Assembly (NCBI GenBank): GCA_019634055.1
Contig: JAHQVZ010000299.1
Coordinates: 1-37,933 of the forward strand
Reading direction: 5' to 3'
Source: Leptolyngbyaceae cyanobacterium MAG.088
GTDB lineage: Bacteria > Cyanobacteriota > Cyanobacteriia > Phormidesmidales > Phormidesmidaceae
DNA: 37,933 nt
Part shown: one piece after another, positions 8,355-16,238 of the stretch
How the letters are laid out: every line of letters starts with the position of its first letter
Numbering within the stretch: position 1 is the stretch's first letter
Translations under genes and position numbers: made by a program
Notes under the pieces: generated by a model
What the model was told of the DNA's origin: nothing
Databases searched by the model: none
What the model saw: the letters and a program-made list of their open reading frames with translations, nothing else

Positions 8355-10589
8355 CTAAACCGTCACCTCGGTGCGCATAGTCAGTTTCTGAACAGCCTCA
8401 AACCGCGTTTTTACCGTAGCCTCATCATCAGCCTGTGGAGCTGCAATAGGAGTCACTTGCACCGCACAAGCCTTAAGCTCTGGTTCTAGCGAAATCGGAC
8501 ACACTTCTGGATGAGTCAACGCATTGACTTCCATATTGTCTCCCCAAAGGAAACCCCAATGCATGGGCATAAACACCGTGCCTCGGGTAATGTTTTGAGT
8601 AACGAGAACTTTAAGTTGGACAAAGCTACGTTGAGACCTCACTTCTACCCATTCGTCTGACTGAATTTCCAACAGCTGAGCGTCCTTGGGGTTTATTTCC
8701 AGCAGCGGTTCCGGGTATTTTTTCGTAATGCGCTCAATCCGCCCTGTGCGGCTTTGCGTATGCCAATGCCCATACAGACGCCCCGTCGTCAGCACAAACG
8801 GATAGTTCTCATCCGGTGGCTCAGCTAAACCCTTAATATGGAACGCACAAAACTTCGCCTTCTTGTTTGGCGTCGCAAATTGATAGTTCGTGTAGAGTCG
8901 CTTATCGTGTTTGTTGTAAGCAACTTCATCACTTTCACCAGCTGGGCAAGGCCACTGAACCGGTCCCTGAGCCAACCGCTCATGGCTTAGCCCCGTCGCA
9001 TCGCATAAGCGACCTGCCGTTAACGAAATAAATTCGTCATACACTTCAGCCGATGTCCGCTGGGCAAATTGCTTTTCAAACCCTAAACGACGGCCCACCT
9101 CAGCAAAAATTTCCCAATCCGCCCTGGCTTCACCGACCGGGTTTCGAAACGCTGGACAGTACGTCACGACACGCTCCGAATTTGTCATCGCACCAGCTTT
9201 TTCCCCCCACTGTGTGGCGGGCAATACCACATGGGCAAAGGCCGCCGTTTCCGTAGGATAGTAGGCATCCTGACAAATCGTAAAGGCCGATTTTCTCAGC
9301 GCCGCCTGGGTACGCTTAATATCTGGCATACTTACGGCTGGGTTCGTGGCTGCCACCCAAAAAACACCAATGTCTCCCTGCTCTAAAGCCAGCATCATAT
9401 CCCAGGCAGCCAAACCCGGCACTGGGGAAATACTGCCCTCAGGCAACTGCCATACATTTTCCACGGCCTGACGATGTTCTGCTTTTTTAACCAGTCGGTA
9501 GCCGGGTAAAATATGCGCCAAGCCGCCAGCCTCACGTCCCCCCATGGCGTTAGGCTGACCTGTGAGAGAAAATGGGCCAGCACCAGGCTTACCAATATTG
9601 CCCGTCATCAGATGCAGATTAATAATCGTGCGGCACTTAGCGGTTCCCTCAGTGGACTGATTAACGCCCATGGACCAAAGAGATAGCACTCGCTCCGATT
9701 TTCCCCACCACTCGGCAGCTTTCGCCAGTTCGCTGAGGGTAATGCCACAAATTTCAGTTACCCGATCCGGTGGATAGCTCTTAATCACCTGGGTGTAGTC
9801 ACTAAAGCCATCGGTACAAGAATCGATAAATCCCGGATCAATCCAGCCATTTTTAAGCAGTAGATAGGCAATGCCGTTTAATAACGCAATATCGGTCCCT
9901 GGTTTGATCGCCAAATGCAAATCCGCCGCCTTGGCCGTATCGGTATGGCGGGGATCAACCACAATCATTTTTACTTTGCGATTTTTTTTATGGTACTTTT
10001 TCAGACGATTAAACACAATGGGATGGCAATCAGCAGTGTTGGTACCAATTAAAAACGCACAGTCGGTTTGCTCTAGATCGTCATAACAACAGGGAGGGCC
10101 ATCAGAGCCAAAGCTTTGGATATATCCAGCCACGGCTGAGGACATGCATAGACGAGAGTTGGCATCAAAGTTGTTGGTACCCAAACAGCCCTTCAACAAC
10201 TTTTGGGCAGTGTAATAATCTTCTGTCTGAAACTGCCCTGAGCCATACATGGCAATACCACTAGGACCTTGGTCTGCTAATGTCTTGCGGATTTCATTCG
10301 TAATTCTCTCCAGAGCTTGATCCCAGGAAACTCGCTGAAATGGCTGATCGAGAGCGTCCCTCATCATTGGGTGGAGCAACCTACCTTTATCAAGGGAATC
10401 ACCAATGGTTCCTCCTTTGATGCATACCTGTCCTTTACTGGATGGATGGCTACGATCTCCCCGGGCCTGCCACACCGGATTGCCTTGCTCATCACGATTG
10501 ATTGGGCGACCAGGTAACGCTGGAGGTAGGACTTCAAGGCCACAGCCTACACCACAGTATGGGCATAGTGTTTTTGCTCCATCAACCAT
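8355..10589 (-). CDS. narB: Assimilatory nitrate reductase, ferredoxin-dependent type
   Basis: NarB reduces nitrate to nitrite with ferredoxin in the cytoplasm, the first reduction of nitrate assimilation. The N-terminus holds the [4Fe-4S] motif [11 protein letters not shown] plus a distal Cys in KGQVCIKG (Cys12, 15, 19 and 59 counted from the upstream ATG). The probable molybdenum-ligating Cys is in [10 protein letters not shown] (151). Molybdopterin-oxidoreductase signatures continue ([31 protein letters not shown]), followed by a C-terminal molydopterin-dinucleotide-binding domain ([17 protein letters not shown]). Its ~744 aa fits cyanobacterial NarB. I prefer ATG 10589 over ATG 10598, because the GGAGG at 10599-10603 touches the upstream ATG but lies 9 nt from this one. 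The gene lies downstream of nrtP on the same strand, after a terminator-like hairpin. No NtcA box was found in front of it, and narM, whose product matures NarB, was not recognised in the window. Confidence 0.95.
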   Translation of the reverse strand: MVDGAKTLCPYCGVGCGLEVLPPALPGRPINRDEQGNPVWQARGDRSHPSSKGQVCIKGGTIGDSLDKGRLLHPMMRDALDQPFQRVSWDQALERITNEIRKTLADQGPSGIAMYGSGQFQTEDYYTAQKLLKGCLGTNNFDANSRLCMSSAVAGYIQSFGSDGPPCCYDDLEQTDCAFLIGTNTADCHPIVFNRLKKYHKKNRKVKMIVVDPRHTDTAKAADLHLAIKPGTDIALLNGIAYLLLKNGWIDPGFIDSCTDGFSDYTQVIKSYPPDRVTEICGITLSELAKAAEWWGKSERVLSLWSMGVNQSTEGTAKCRTIINLHLMTGNIGKPGAGPFSLTGQPNAMGGREAGGLAHILPGYRLVKKAEHRQAVENVWQLPEGSISPVPGLAAWDMMLALEQGDIGVFWVAATNPAVSMPDIKRTQAALRKSAFTICQDAYYPTETAAFAHVVLPATQWGEKAGAMTNSERVVTYCPAFRNPVGEARADWEIFAEVGRRLGFEKQFAQRTSAEVYDEFISLTAGRLCDATGLSHERLAQGPVQWPCPAGESDEVAYNKHDKRLYTNYQFATPNKKAKFCAFHIKGLAEPPDENYPFVLTTGRLYGHWHTQSRTGRIERITKKYPEPLLEINPKDAQLLEIQSDEWVEVRSQRSFVQLKVLVTQNITRGTVFMPMHWGFLWGDNMEVNALTHPEVCPISLEPELKACAVQVTPIAAPQADDEATVKTRFEAVQKLTMRTEVTV

Positions 10590-10598
10590 AGATTGCAT

Positions 10599-10603
10599 CC
10601 TCC
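10599..10603 (-). promoter_or_regulatory. Shine-Dalgarno GGAGG that decides the narB start
   Basis: On the minus strand GGAGG is directly followed by ATG (10598) and then, after 9 nt, by a second in-frame ATG (10589). Only the second has workable ribosome spacing. The rest of the gap up to the hairpin at 10838 is AT-rich and shows no GTAN8TAC box. Confidence 0.6.
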
Positions 10604-10837
10604 ATCCACAAGAAATCTGTTTTATATCAATTTAAAGTTAGATCGACTTAAAAATTAGATTTTGAACATATCTGTTTAATCAACATGGTTTAACAAGCAT
10701 TGCTAGCCACATGAGTCTAATGCAGTGAAGCGCCTTAAATAGAAACTTCTAAATCAACTACCATCTATCCTACAAAGACAATCTATATAATGCCTCAATA
10801 CCAACAGTAAACTTTATAAAGTATCTCTTTTATACAG

Positions 10838-10861
10838 AAAAGGGGAGCGCTACCGCCCCCC
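10838..10861 (-). terminator. Intrinsic-terminator-like hairpin between nrtP and narB
   Basis: Read on the minus strand, GGGGGGCG pairs with CGCTCCCC (one G-U) around a tiny loop and is followed by TTTTC. It lies about 110 nt past the nrtP stop and 240 nt before narB. It could partly uncouple narB from nrtP expression. Confidence 0.6.
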
Positions 10862-10938
10862 AATCTGTTGAGTTGACATTGCTGTCATCACCGGTTGCCA
10901 CTAGCAATTGAAATAACAACAACTGGTAGAGACGCTGT

Positions 10939-10960
10939 CATACTCGCTGAAACGAGTATG
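10939..10960 (-). other. Perfect 8-bp hairpin just after the nrtP stop
   Basis: CATACTCG / CGAGTATG flank a 6-nt loop 10 nt beyond the nrtP stop codon. No U tract follows, so it is more likely a 3'-end stabilising stem or the first half of a double terminator with the hairpin at 10838. Confidence 0.5.
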
Positions 10961-10969
10961 ATGCTGGCG

Positions 10970-12520
10970 TTAGCCAACGTAAGAACCATCGGGAACGGAG
11001 GCGTCCTCACCTTCATGGGCTTCAGCAAAGGAACCCTTGGGCTCTTCAAGGATGAAGAAGCACAGGAAGGCAACAACAATCGCTGCCACACCCAGGGTTT
11101 GGAAGAAGATGACGTTACCGATATCGCCTTCAGGTAGCAGACTATAAAGTGTCAGGTAAGCAACTGCACCGACGTTACCGTAAGCACCCACATTACCAGC
11201 GACCTGGCCCGTTACACGGCGCTTTACGAGGGGCACAATGGCAAACGTAGACCCTTCACCAGCCTGTACAAAGAAGGAACAAGCCATGGTCAAGATAACG
11301 GCTAGACCAACCATGAATGCACCGCCGCCGCCCAGGGCATCGCGAATGCTAGGAATGCTACTCATTACCAGGTAGCCAAGTCCCATAAACAGGGTTAAAA
11401 CACCCATAGTTGTCTTACGACTGCCCAGCTTGTCAGAAATCAAACCACCGCTAGGACGAGCGAACAGATTCATAAAGGCGTAGCTTGCAGCCAGCATACC
11501 GGCCATTGCCTTAGTTAGACCAAACGTACCTTCAAAGAAGGCAGGTAGCATGGATACTACGGCTAGCTCAGAACCAAAGTTCACAATGTAAGTGAGCTCA
11601 AGAATAGCCACTTGCTTGAACTTATAACGGTCTTCGGCAGGATAACGCTTGGCACCAGACAACAGGTCTTTGTTAACAGCCCAGCAGTTAAATGCCTGGA
11701 ACAGATACAGACCAATGAGAACTGCGATCGCAAGACCGAATGTGCCGCCATTAAGAAAACCAACCTTCTTAAGACGCCAGGCTAGAACAATTAGAATGCC
11801 TGTCAAAGGTAGGTTCATAAGCATCAAGCCCCAGAAGTCACTCACGGTAGTAACTTCCATACCACGAGTACTAGCAGGACGCTGATAAACCTTGCCAGGA
11901 GGCGTATCTTCCACACTGAAATAGTACAAGCACCCGTAAAGAGCGGCGATGATACCAGTGGCAGCAATTACAAAGCGCCAGTTGAGCAAAGGACCACCGT
12001 CGGGAACTTGGAAAGCACCGGGGATAAAGTTTAGAGCGGCTGCCAAACCAACCAAGGTAAAGGCAGAGAACGCTGAACCAAAGTTACCCCAGCCGCCGTA
12101 GATGCCTTCAGCAAGACCAATCTCTTTGGGGGGAAACCATTCTGCCGTCATGCGAATACCGATTACGAAACCAGCACCGACAATACCCATCAACAGGCGA
12201 CCAATCACCAGCTGGTTGAATGTTTGGGCAGAGGCAAAAATAACACAAGGGACTGCTGCATAGATAAGCAACAGTGAATAGGTCAACCGAGGACCATATT
12301 TATCCAACAACATACCGATGATGATACGTGCTGGAACAGTAAGAGCTACGTTACAGATCGCAATGGTACGAATCTGACCCACCTCTAAACCAAAATCCGC
12401 CTTAATAGCTGTCGCCAAAGGTGCCAGGTTAAACCAGACTACAAACGACAGGAAAAAGGCAAACCAAGTCATATGGAGGATTTTATAACGTCCCCTAAAG
12501 GACCACATCTCTCCGAGCAT
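10970..12520 (-). CDS. nrtP: Nitrate/nitrite permease, MFS/NNP family
   Basis: This inner-membrane transporter of 516 aa has about 12 hydrophobic segments and brings nitrate (and usually nitrite) into the cell. NNP-family marks are visible: GRLLMGIVGAGFVIGIRM in the fifth helix region, then the nitrate-signature-like GIYGGWGNFGSAFSAF, and a second glycine-rich copy around GQVAGNVGAYGNVGAVAY. Arg residues in IGIRMT and LFARPSGG sit where substrate-binding arginines are expected. The length agrees with NrtP/NapA of marine cyanobacteria (~520 aa), which use this permease in place of the NrtABCD ABC transporter. AGGAGA lies ~11 nt ahead of ATG 12520. The promoter region upstream carries a near-consensus NtcA box, and narB lies downstream on the same strand. 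Confidence 0.95.
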   Translation of the reverse strand: MLGEMWSFRGRYKILHMTWFAFFLSFVVWFNLAPLATAIKADFGLEVGQIRTIAICNVALTVPARIIIGMLLDKYGPRLTYSLLLIYAAVPCVIFASAQTFNQLVIGRLLMGIVGAGFVIGIRMTAEWFPPKEIGLAEGIYGGWGNFGSAFSAFTLVGLAAALNFIPGAFQVPDGGPLLNWRFVIAATGIIAALYGCLYYFSVEDTPPGKVYQRPASTRGMEVTTVSDFWGLMLMNLPLTGILIVLAWRLKKVGFLNGGTFGLAIAVLIGLYLFQAFNCWAVNKDLLSGAKRYPAEDRYKFKQVAILELTYIVNFGSELAVVSMLPAFFEGTFGLTKAMAGMLAASYAFMNLFARPSGGLISDKLGSRKTTMGVLTLFMGLGYLVMSSIPSIRDALGGGGAFMVGLAVILTMACSFFVQAGEGSTFAIVPLVKRRVTGQVAGNVGAYGNVGAVAYLTLYSLLPEGDIGNVIFFQTLGVAAIVVAFLCFFILEEPKGSFAEAHEGEDASVPDGSYVG

Positions 12521-12803
12521 CAGAGCTATTCTCCTGGACAGACAAACATTTCACTTTCCTTCTAAAATCTGCTTACGGGCAGATTTTGTACTGCTGCTTT
12601 TGTAGAACAAAATCGTCGATGCGATGGAATCCTTAAAGGACAACAGACAACGCGACACAACAGATCAACAGTAATTACTATCTAATTTCATCGATTAGTC
12701 GCATCAAAAAAGAACAAAAACTATCAACATAAAATGCTTCTAGCAATTGTTTAATTGACACTGAATTAAATGAGCAAAATTAGGATGTAATCACCATAGC
12801 GTT

Positions 12804-12845
12804 ACATTATCGGTGAGCAATCAGGAAAAATGTGCTTTACGATAC
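12804..12845 (-). promoter_or_regulatory. NtcA-type class II promoter of nrtP
   Basis: On the minus strand GTATCGTAAAGCAC (12845-12832) matches GTAN8TAC with one change (TAC to CAC). Exactly 22 nt later comes TAATGT (12809-12804), fitting the TAN3T -10 box. This is the classical geometry of NtcA-activated cyanobacterial promoters and gives a ~280-nt nrtP leader. The rest of the ~600-nt gap 12521-13119 holds the shared TGCA elements, a bidirectional terminator and no gene. Confidence 0.75.
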
Positions 12846-12865
12846 CGTTAATGTAAAGTAATCCC

Positions 12866-12897
12866 TTTTTTGCATGTGATAGTTTGTTTTTTGCATG
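12866..12897. promoter_or_regulatory. Direct repeat TTTTTTGCATG x2 upstream of the nrtP NtcA box, candidate NtcB operator
   Basis: Two exact 11-nt copies start at 12866 and 12887, 21 nt apart (two helical turns), upstream of the nrtP NtcA box. The same TTTTTTGCAT occurs upstream of nirA. LysR-type NtcB, encoded in this window, is the obvious candidate ligand; that is inference. Confidence 0.45.
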
Positions 12898-13005
12898 AAG
12901 AGGGCCAAAAACCTGAAGTGAGGGCGGTTTATAGCCATATTGGGCTTATTTGATATGTCTTTGCTAATGACAATAGTGTTCCCTAATCAGGATGATTTTT
13001 ATTTT

Positions 13006-13042
13006 AAAAGCCTGACTTTACCGAGTGAAAAGTCAGGCTTTT
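13006..13042. terminator. Strong bidirectional terminator, 14-bp stem
   Basis: AAAAGCCTGACTTT pairs perfectly with AAAGTCAGGCTTTT around a 9-nt loop. The stem ends in A/T runs on both sides, so it can act on either strand. It lies ~80 nt beyond the minus-strand 65-aa ORF and insulates it from the nrtP promoter. A second stem (CGTTAGC/GCTAACG, 13079-13099) lies between it and the ORF. Confidence 0.8.
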
Positions 13043-13119
13043 AAGCGTATTAGCAAAAATGAAAACTATAGGCGGAATCGTTAGCCTGTATAGCTAACGA
13101 CCAGCAGCCTATCTAACTA

Positions 13120-13317
13120 CTATCGGCCTAACCCAGACCATAGTGTGGCCTGATGAGGCGTCACGGTAGTTACAGTTGCATCTGTAGCGGGCTGAGCCAA
13201 ATAAACTCGAACAGCAGTGTAGCCAACAACAAACATGGAAAACGCAGCTAGGCTGGCAGCTAAGGTTCTATCCAGGTTAGACACCTGAGTAGACATGGCA
13301 CGGGTTTGAGAAGCCAT
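13120..13317 (-). CDS. 65-aa single-span membrane protein between nirA and nrtP
   Basis: The 65-residue product has a polar N-terminus (MASQTRAMSTQ), one hydrophobic segment at about residues 20-40 (LAASLAAFSMFVVGYTAVRV), and a Thr/Val-rich tail ending WSGLGR. It lacks the ExxNxR chlorophyll-binding motif of high-light-inducible proteins and the His-rich motif of CbtB. I do not recognise the family. It lies 76 nt downstream of the 54-aa ORF on the same strand, and the pair ends at a strong terminator (13006-13042). Its position inside the nitrate cluster suggests, but does not prove, a role linked to nitrate/nitrite transport or reductase activity. Confidence 0.6.
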   Translation of the reverse strand: MASQTRAMSTQVSNLDRTLAASLAAFSMFVVGYTAVRVYLAQPATDATVTTVTPHQATLWSGLGR

Positions 13318-13393
13318 AATAATAACCCTGAACTATAACGTCAGTCCAAGCATCTCATAATTATTCTGTAGCAAACAATACTGTTTACGAAAT

Positions 13394-13558
13394 TTAGTCT
13401 TGGAAGGAATAGCTAACGGATTCCGATGCAACAAAAGGACTTAGCAGTTGCTCGGTTAAAGACATGGGCAACCCAACTTGGTGAGAAACAATGCCATGGG
13501 CCATACCTGCAGTTAAACCTAGAAAAGCAGGAAGGATCAAAGATTTCAGGTTATCCAT
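13394..13558 (-). CDS. 54-aa hydrophobic small protein between nirA and nrtP
   Basis: The ORF reads MDNLKSLILPAFLGLTAGMA..., with a hydrophobic helix at ~6-22, a His pair (AHGIVSH) and a polar C-terminus ending FQD. It follows the nirA terminator and its own ~190-nt leader, so it seems independently transcribed together with the 65-aa ORF. A weak NtcA-like box (GTT N8 TAC on the minus strand, 13629-13616) lies about 60 nt upstream, without a good TAN3T box. Codon usage and the clean intergenic flanks make it plausible as a real gene, but no family is recognised. Confidence 0.5.
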   Translation of the reverse strand: MDNLKSLILPAFLGLTAGMAHGIVSHQVGLPMSLTEQLLSPFVASESVSYSFQD

Positions 13559-13699
13559 TAATTAAAAAATCCACTTGATTACTTAAATAATGCCCATGGC
13601 ATCCAGGGCATTTCTGTAACATTTCTAACTACACCCATAAACCTATTACTTTTACGCATACAAAAATGCGTTAATTGCATTAGACAGGCTTTCAACGTT

Positions 13700-13744
13700 T
13701 GTTGTTCCTCCCCAACGAGTGCAAATGTTGTTCCTCCCCAACGA
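13700..13744. repeat. Two 19-bp direct repeats in the leader of the small ORFs
   Basis: TGTTGTTCCTCCCCAACGA occurs at 13700-13718 and again at 13726-13744, period 26 bp. On the transcribed (minus) strand each unit contains GGGGAGGAAC, a purine-rich, Shine-Dalgarno-like block. It lies immediately downstream of the nirA terminator. Confidence 0.7.
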
Positions 13745-13746
13745 AC

Positions 13747-13779
13747 AAAAAAATCCTCGGCAGAAAACCCGACCGAGGA
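13747..13779 (-). terminator. Intrinsic terminator of nirA
   Basis: On the minus strand TCCTCGG pairs perfectly with CCGAGGA around a 12-nt loop, followed by seven T. It begins about 40 nt after the nirA stop and separates nirA from the small ORFs and nrtP. Confidence 0.9.
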
Positions 13780-13821
13780 CAGTTGCAAGTATATTGTGTC
13801 GTCAATGGACAGCAAAATGCC

Positions 13822-15690
13822 TTAGGCATCAATGACTAGACGCCCTTCTGGATGAGCAATACAGGTTAAGATTGCGCCTGTCTCACCAGCCTCTAAAGCG
13901 GCTGGATCACCTTCGTAACGGACCTTGCCTTCGAGCAGGGATAACTTACAGGTGCCACAAGAGCCTGATTGACAACTGCTTTCGATCTCGATACCTGCAT
14001 CTTCTGCGATCGCAAGAATTGGCTGACTGTCGTCACAGTTAATCTCCTTACCAGATTTAGAAAAGATAACAACGGCAGGTTTCTTGGCTTTAGGTGCCTC
14101 AGCAGGGGTTTCTGGGGTTTCGACAGGTGCCTCAATAACCACGCCTGGCTTTAGAGTTGCACCAAATTTTTCCGTCAGCAGATTACGAACAACAACAGGA
14201 AGTTCATCACAGGGGACTTTTTGCATGACCCGCTCACCTAAATGAGCATCTTTACCAACGGTACCGCCCATATAAATATCAACGGCAGGCACCATTTTGC
14301 CATTTTTGCGGGCCTTAGTACCCATCATGCCAATCTGCGCCACCTGGGGTTGACCGCAAGAGTTAGGACAGCCGGTCCAGTGCATACGTACAGGCTCTGG
14401 AACATCTAGCTCTGAGTCTAACTTTCGAGCCAGGGCCAGGGACTGCATCTTGGTTTCCACCAGGGCAAAGTTACAGAACTGAGCCCCCGTACAAGACACC
14501 AGGGAACGAACTAACGCGGAGGGTTGAATCGGGAAGGTCTGGACAATGGGCTCAGCTAAAAAGACAGCTAGGCGATTGTCAGGCACATTGGCAACAATGA
14601 CGTTCTGCTCAACGGTAAGACGTAGGTCACCACTTCCATAGACTTCAGCTACCCGAGCTAAGTCAAGCATCTGTTCTGCCTGTAGACGTCCCACTGGAAC
14701 ATGTAAACCAATGTAATTAAAGCCTTCCTGCTTCTGTGGAAAGACACCCACGTGATCTCTTTTCTCAGAATCTAAGGCATCTTCAGGGGCCGCTTCAGCC
14801 AGAGGTTTGCCAACACTTTTCTCAACTTCGGCTCGGAACTTCTCCATGCCCCAATCATCAATCAGCCACATCATACGTGTCTTTTGACGATTGCCACGAG
14901 AGCCATTATCTCGATAGACCGTAAGGATGGCTCGGCACAGCTCCACCACATCTTCTTTTTCCGGTGGAACCCATACACCTAAGGGGATAGCAGCTGCACA
15001 TCGCGTAGAAGAAAAGAATCCACCGACCAGGACGTTGAAACCAATGCTGCCATCTTTGTAAGCAGGAACAAAGGCGATATCGTTAATTTCTGCGTGAACA
15101 GAATTGTCGGTACTGCCTTCCAGGGCAATATTGAACTTTCGCGGTAAGTTGGTGAAATCATAATTACCCTCACCGCTGTTGGTAATCATATCCTGAACAG
15201 CCTGAACCAACTCCCTTGTATCGATCAGTTCATTTCCATCAAGGCCAGCAACTGGCGAGCCCGTAATATTGCGAACATTATCCATGCCTGACTGCATTGA
15301 AGTCAGACCGACAGCGTGCATCTTAGAGAAAATATCAGGAATATCTTCTAAGTGAACACCACGTAGTTGTAAATTTTGCCGGGTAGTAATGTCGGCACTG
15401 CCATCGTCTCCGTATCGCTGAACGACCTCGGCAAGAACCCGCATTTGCTGGGATGAAATCAGCCCATGGGGCATGCGTAAACGCAGCATGAACTTGCCAG
15501 GAGTCACGGGCCGGAAGAAAATTCCTAACCACTTGAGACGCTGGGTTAAGTCAGTTTCATCAACGGCCTCCCAACCCATTTCGGCAAACTTTTGCAGTTC
15601 GTCCTTAACTGCCAAGCCGTCTTTTGCGGCCTTATATTTCTCAAACTTATTGAGTTTTACCTTTTTCTCAGTAGCGGATGTGGTGACCAC
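13822..15690 (-). CDS. nirA: Ferredoxin-nitrite reductase with fused C-terminal 2Fe-2S ferredoxin domain
   Basis: NirA reduces nitrite to ammonium with six electrons from ferredoxin. The first ~510 residues are the usual enzyme: two nitrite/sulfite-reductase half-domains and the siroheme/[4Fe-4S] cysteines CTGAQFC (Cys400, 406) and TGCPNSCG (Cys441, 445). A Pro/Glu/Ala linker (~521-537) leads to an extra plant-type ferredoxin domain, CQSGSCGTC plus LTCIAHP (Cys573, 578, 581, 610), with all four cluster ligands present. Normal cyanobacterial NirA is ~510 aa; this one is 622 aa. A C-terminal ferredoxin extension has been described for Plectonema boryanum NirA. The start codon is GTG 15690 (MVTTSATEKK), with a ~200-nt leader from the NtcA promoter. 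The gene ends at a strong terminator, so it is probably monocistronic, unlike the nirA operons of many cyanobacteria. Confidence 0.97.
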   Translation of the reverse strand: MVTTSATEKKVKLNKFEKYKAAKDGLAVKDELQKFAEMGWEAVDETDLTQRLKWLGIFFRPVTPGKFMLRLRMPHGLISSQQMRVLAEVVQRYGDDGSADITTRQNLQLRGVHLEDIPDIFSKMHAVGLTSMQSGMDNVRNITGSPVAGLDGNELIDTRELVQAVQDMITNSGEGNYDFTNLPRKFNIALEGSTDNSVHAEINDIAFVPAYKDGSIGFNVLVGGFFSSTRCAAAIPLGVWVPPEKEDVVELCRAILTVYRDNGSRGNRQKTRMMWLIDDWGMEKFRAEVEKSVGKPLAEAAPEDALDSEKRDHVGVFPQKQEGFNYIGLHVPVGRLQAEQMLDLARVAEVYGSGDLRLTVEQNVIVANVPDNRLAVFLAEPIVQTFPIQPSALVRSLVSCTGAQFCNFALVETKMQSLALARKLDSELDVPEPVRMHWTGCPNSCGQPQVAQIGMMGTKARKNGKMVPAVDIYMGGTVGKDAHLGERVMQKVPCDELPVVVRNLLTEKFGATLKPGVVIEAPVETPETPAEAPKAKKPAVVIFSKSGKEINCDDSQPILAIAEDAGIEIESSCQSGSCGTCKLSLLEGKVRYEGDPAALEAGETGAILTCIAHPEGRLVIDA

Positions 15691-15898
15691 AGCAGCACTC
15701 CCAACCTATTCAACAGAAAGCACCTCTGGCACAATCACCAAGGGTGCAACCTTCAGCAGTTCATAAGTCTAGATAGAGCAAAAAAAACGGGAGCAAAAGT
15801 CGAAGATTCTCAAGAACCTATGACCCTGCCCCGCTAGACACACTTATAAGGAACCGCTTCAGGAGTTCATTTAGCTCGCTTGCTATCGAGTTAAACCA

Positions 15899-15940
15899 AG
15901 AATATTGAGAAAAACCTTATTTTTTTGTATACAACGTTAC
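15899..15940 (-). promoter_or_regulatory. NtcA-activated promoter of nirA
   Basis: GTATACAACGTTAC (15927-15940) is a perfect GTAN8TAC box. Read toward nirA it is followed after exactly 22 nt by TATTCT (15904-15899), a TAN3T -10 box. No TAN3T sits at the right distance in the other direction, so this box serves nirA and not the divergent HEAT gene. The remainder of the 548-nt divergent region holds the TGCA palindrome at 15976 and a small GCCCT/AGGGC stem at ~16022; no gene was seen. Confidence 0.9.
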
Positions 15941-15971
15941 CTTTCGATGGTCTTTTGTGAGGAAAATTGCG

Positions 15972-15994
15972 TTTTTTGCATAATCTTAATGCAA
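15972..15994. promoter_or_regulatory. LysR-type palindrome TTGCAT-N7-ATGCAA upstream of nirA, candidate NtcB site
   Basis: The inverted repeat 15976-15994 is preceded by T-rich DNA giving TTTTTTGCAT (15972-15981), identical to the elements ahead of nrtP. It lies upstream of the nirA NtcA box (centre-to-centre about 45-58 bp). LysR proteins bind short interrupted palindromes of this type, and ntcB lies 2 kb away. Binding is inferred. Confidence 0.5.
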
Positions 15995-16238
15995 TATATT
16001 TTTAGTGACGCCAATAATCTGCCCTTGTAGGGCGTTTATGGTCAGCCTATTTGCGAAGTAGAGCCAGATGGAAGACGATATAAATATGGATTGATGATCG
16101 CAGTTAATGACCTAAATTTAGGCACGCTCATAGTTGTTAAATTTTGGTTTTACCCATGGGCAATGCAATAGTTGCATCTCAAGCGCTAGCCTGTGCATGG
16201 GCGTTGTCCATAGCTGATCATTTTCACGGAATAATAGG

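Noticed and set aside
10821-10835. GTAT-N7-ATAC palindrome upstream of narB as an NtcA site
   Set aside because: Spacing is GTA-N9-TAC, not N8, and it adjoins a terminator stem, so it does not fit NtcA.
12787-12805. GTA...TAC pair near the nrtP promoter as a second NtcA box
   Set aside because: The spacer is 13 nt and the TAC overlaps the proposed -10 region.
13120-13317. 65-aa protein as a high-light-inducible or CbtB-type protein
   Set aside because: It lacks the ExxNxR chlorophyll-binding motif and the His-rich CbtB motif.
13579-13815. 78-aa minus-strand ORF between nirA and the small ORFs
   Set aside because: It spans the nirA terminator and the 19-bp direct repeats, and its composition is not protein-like.
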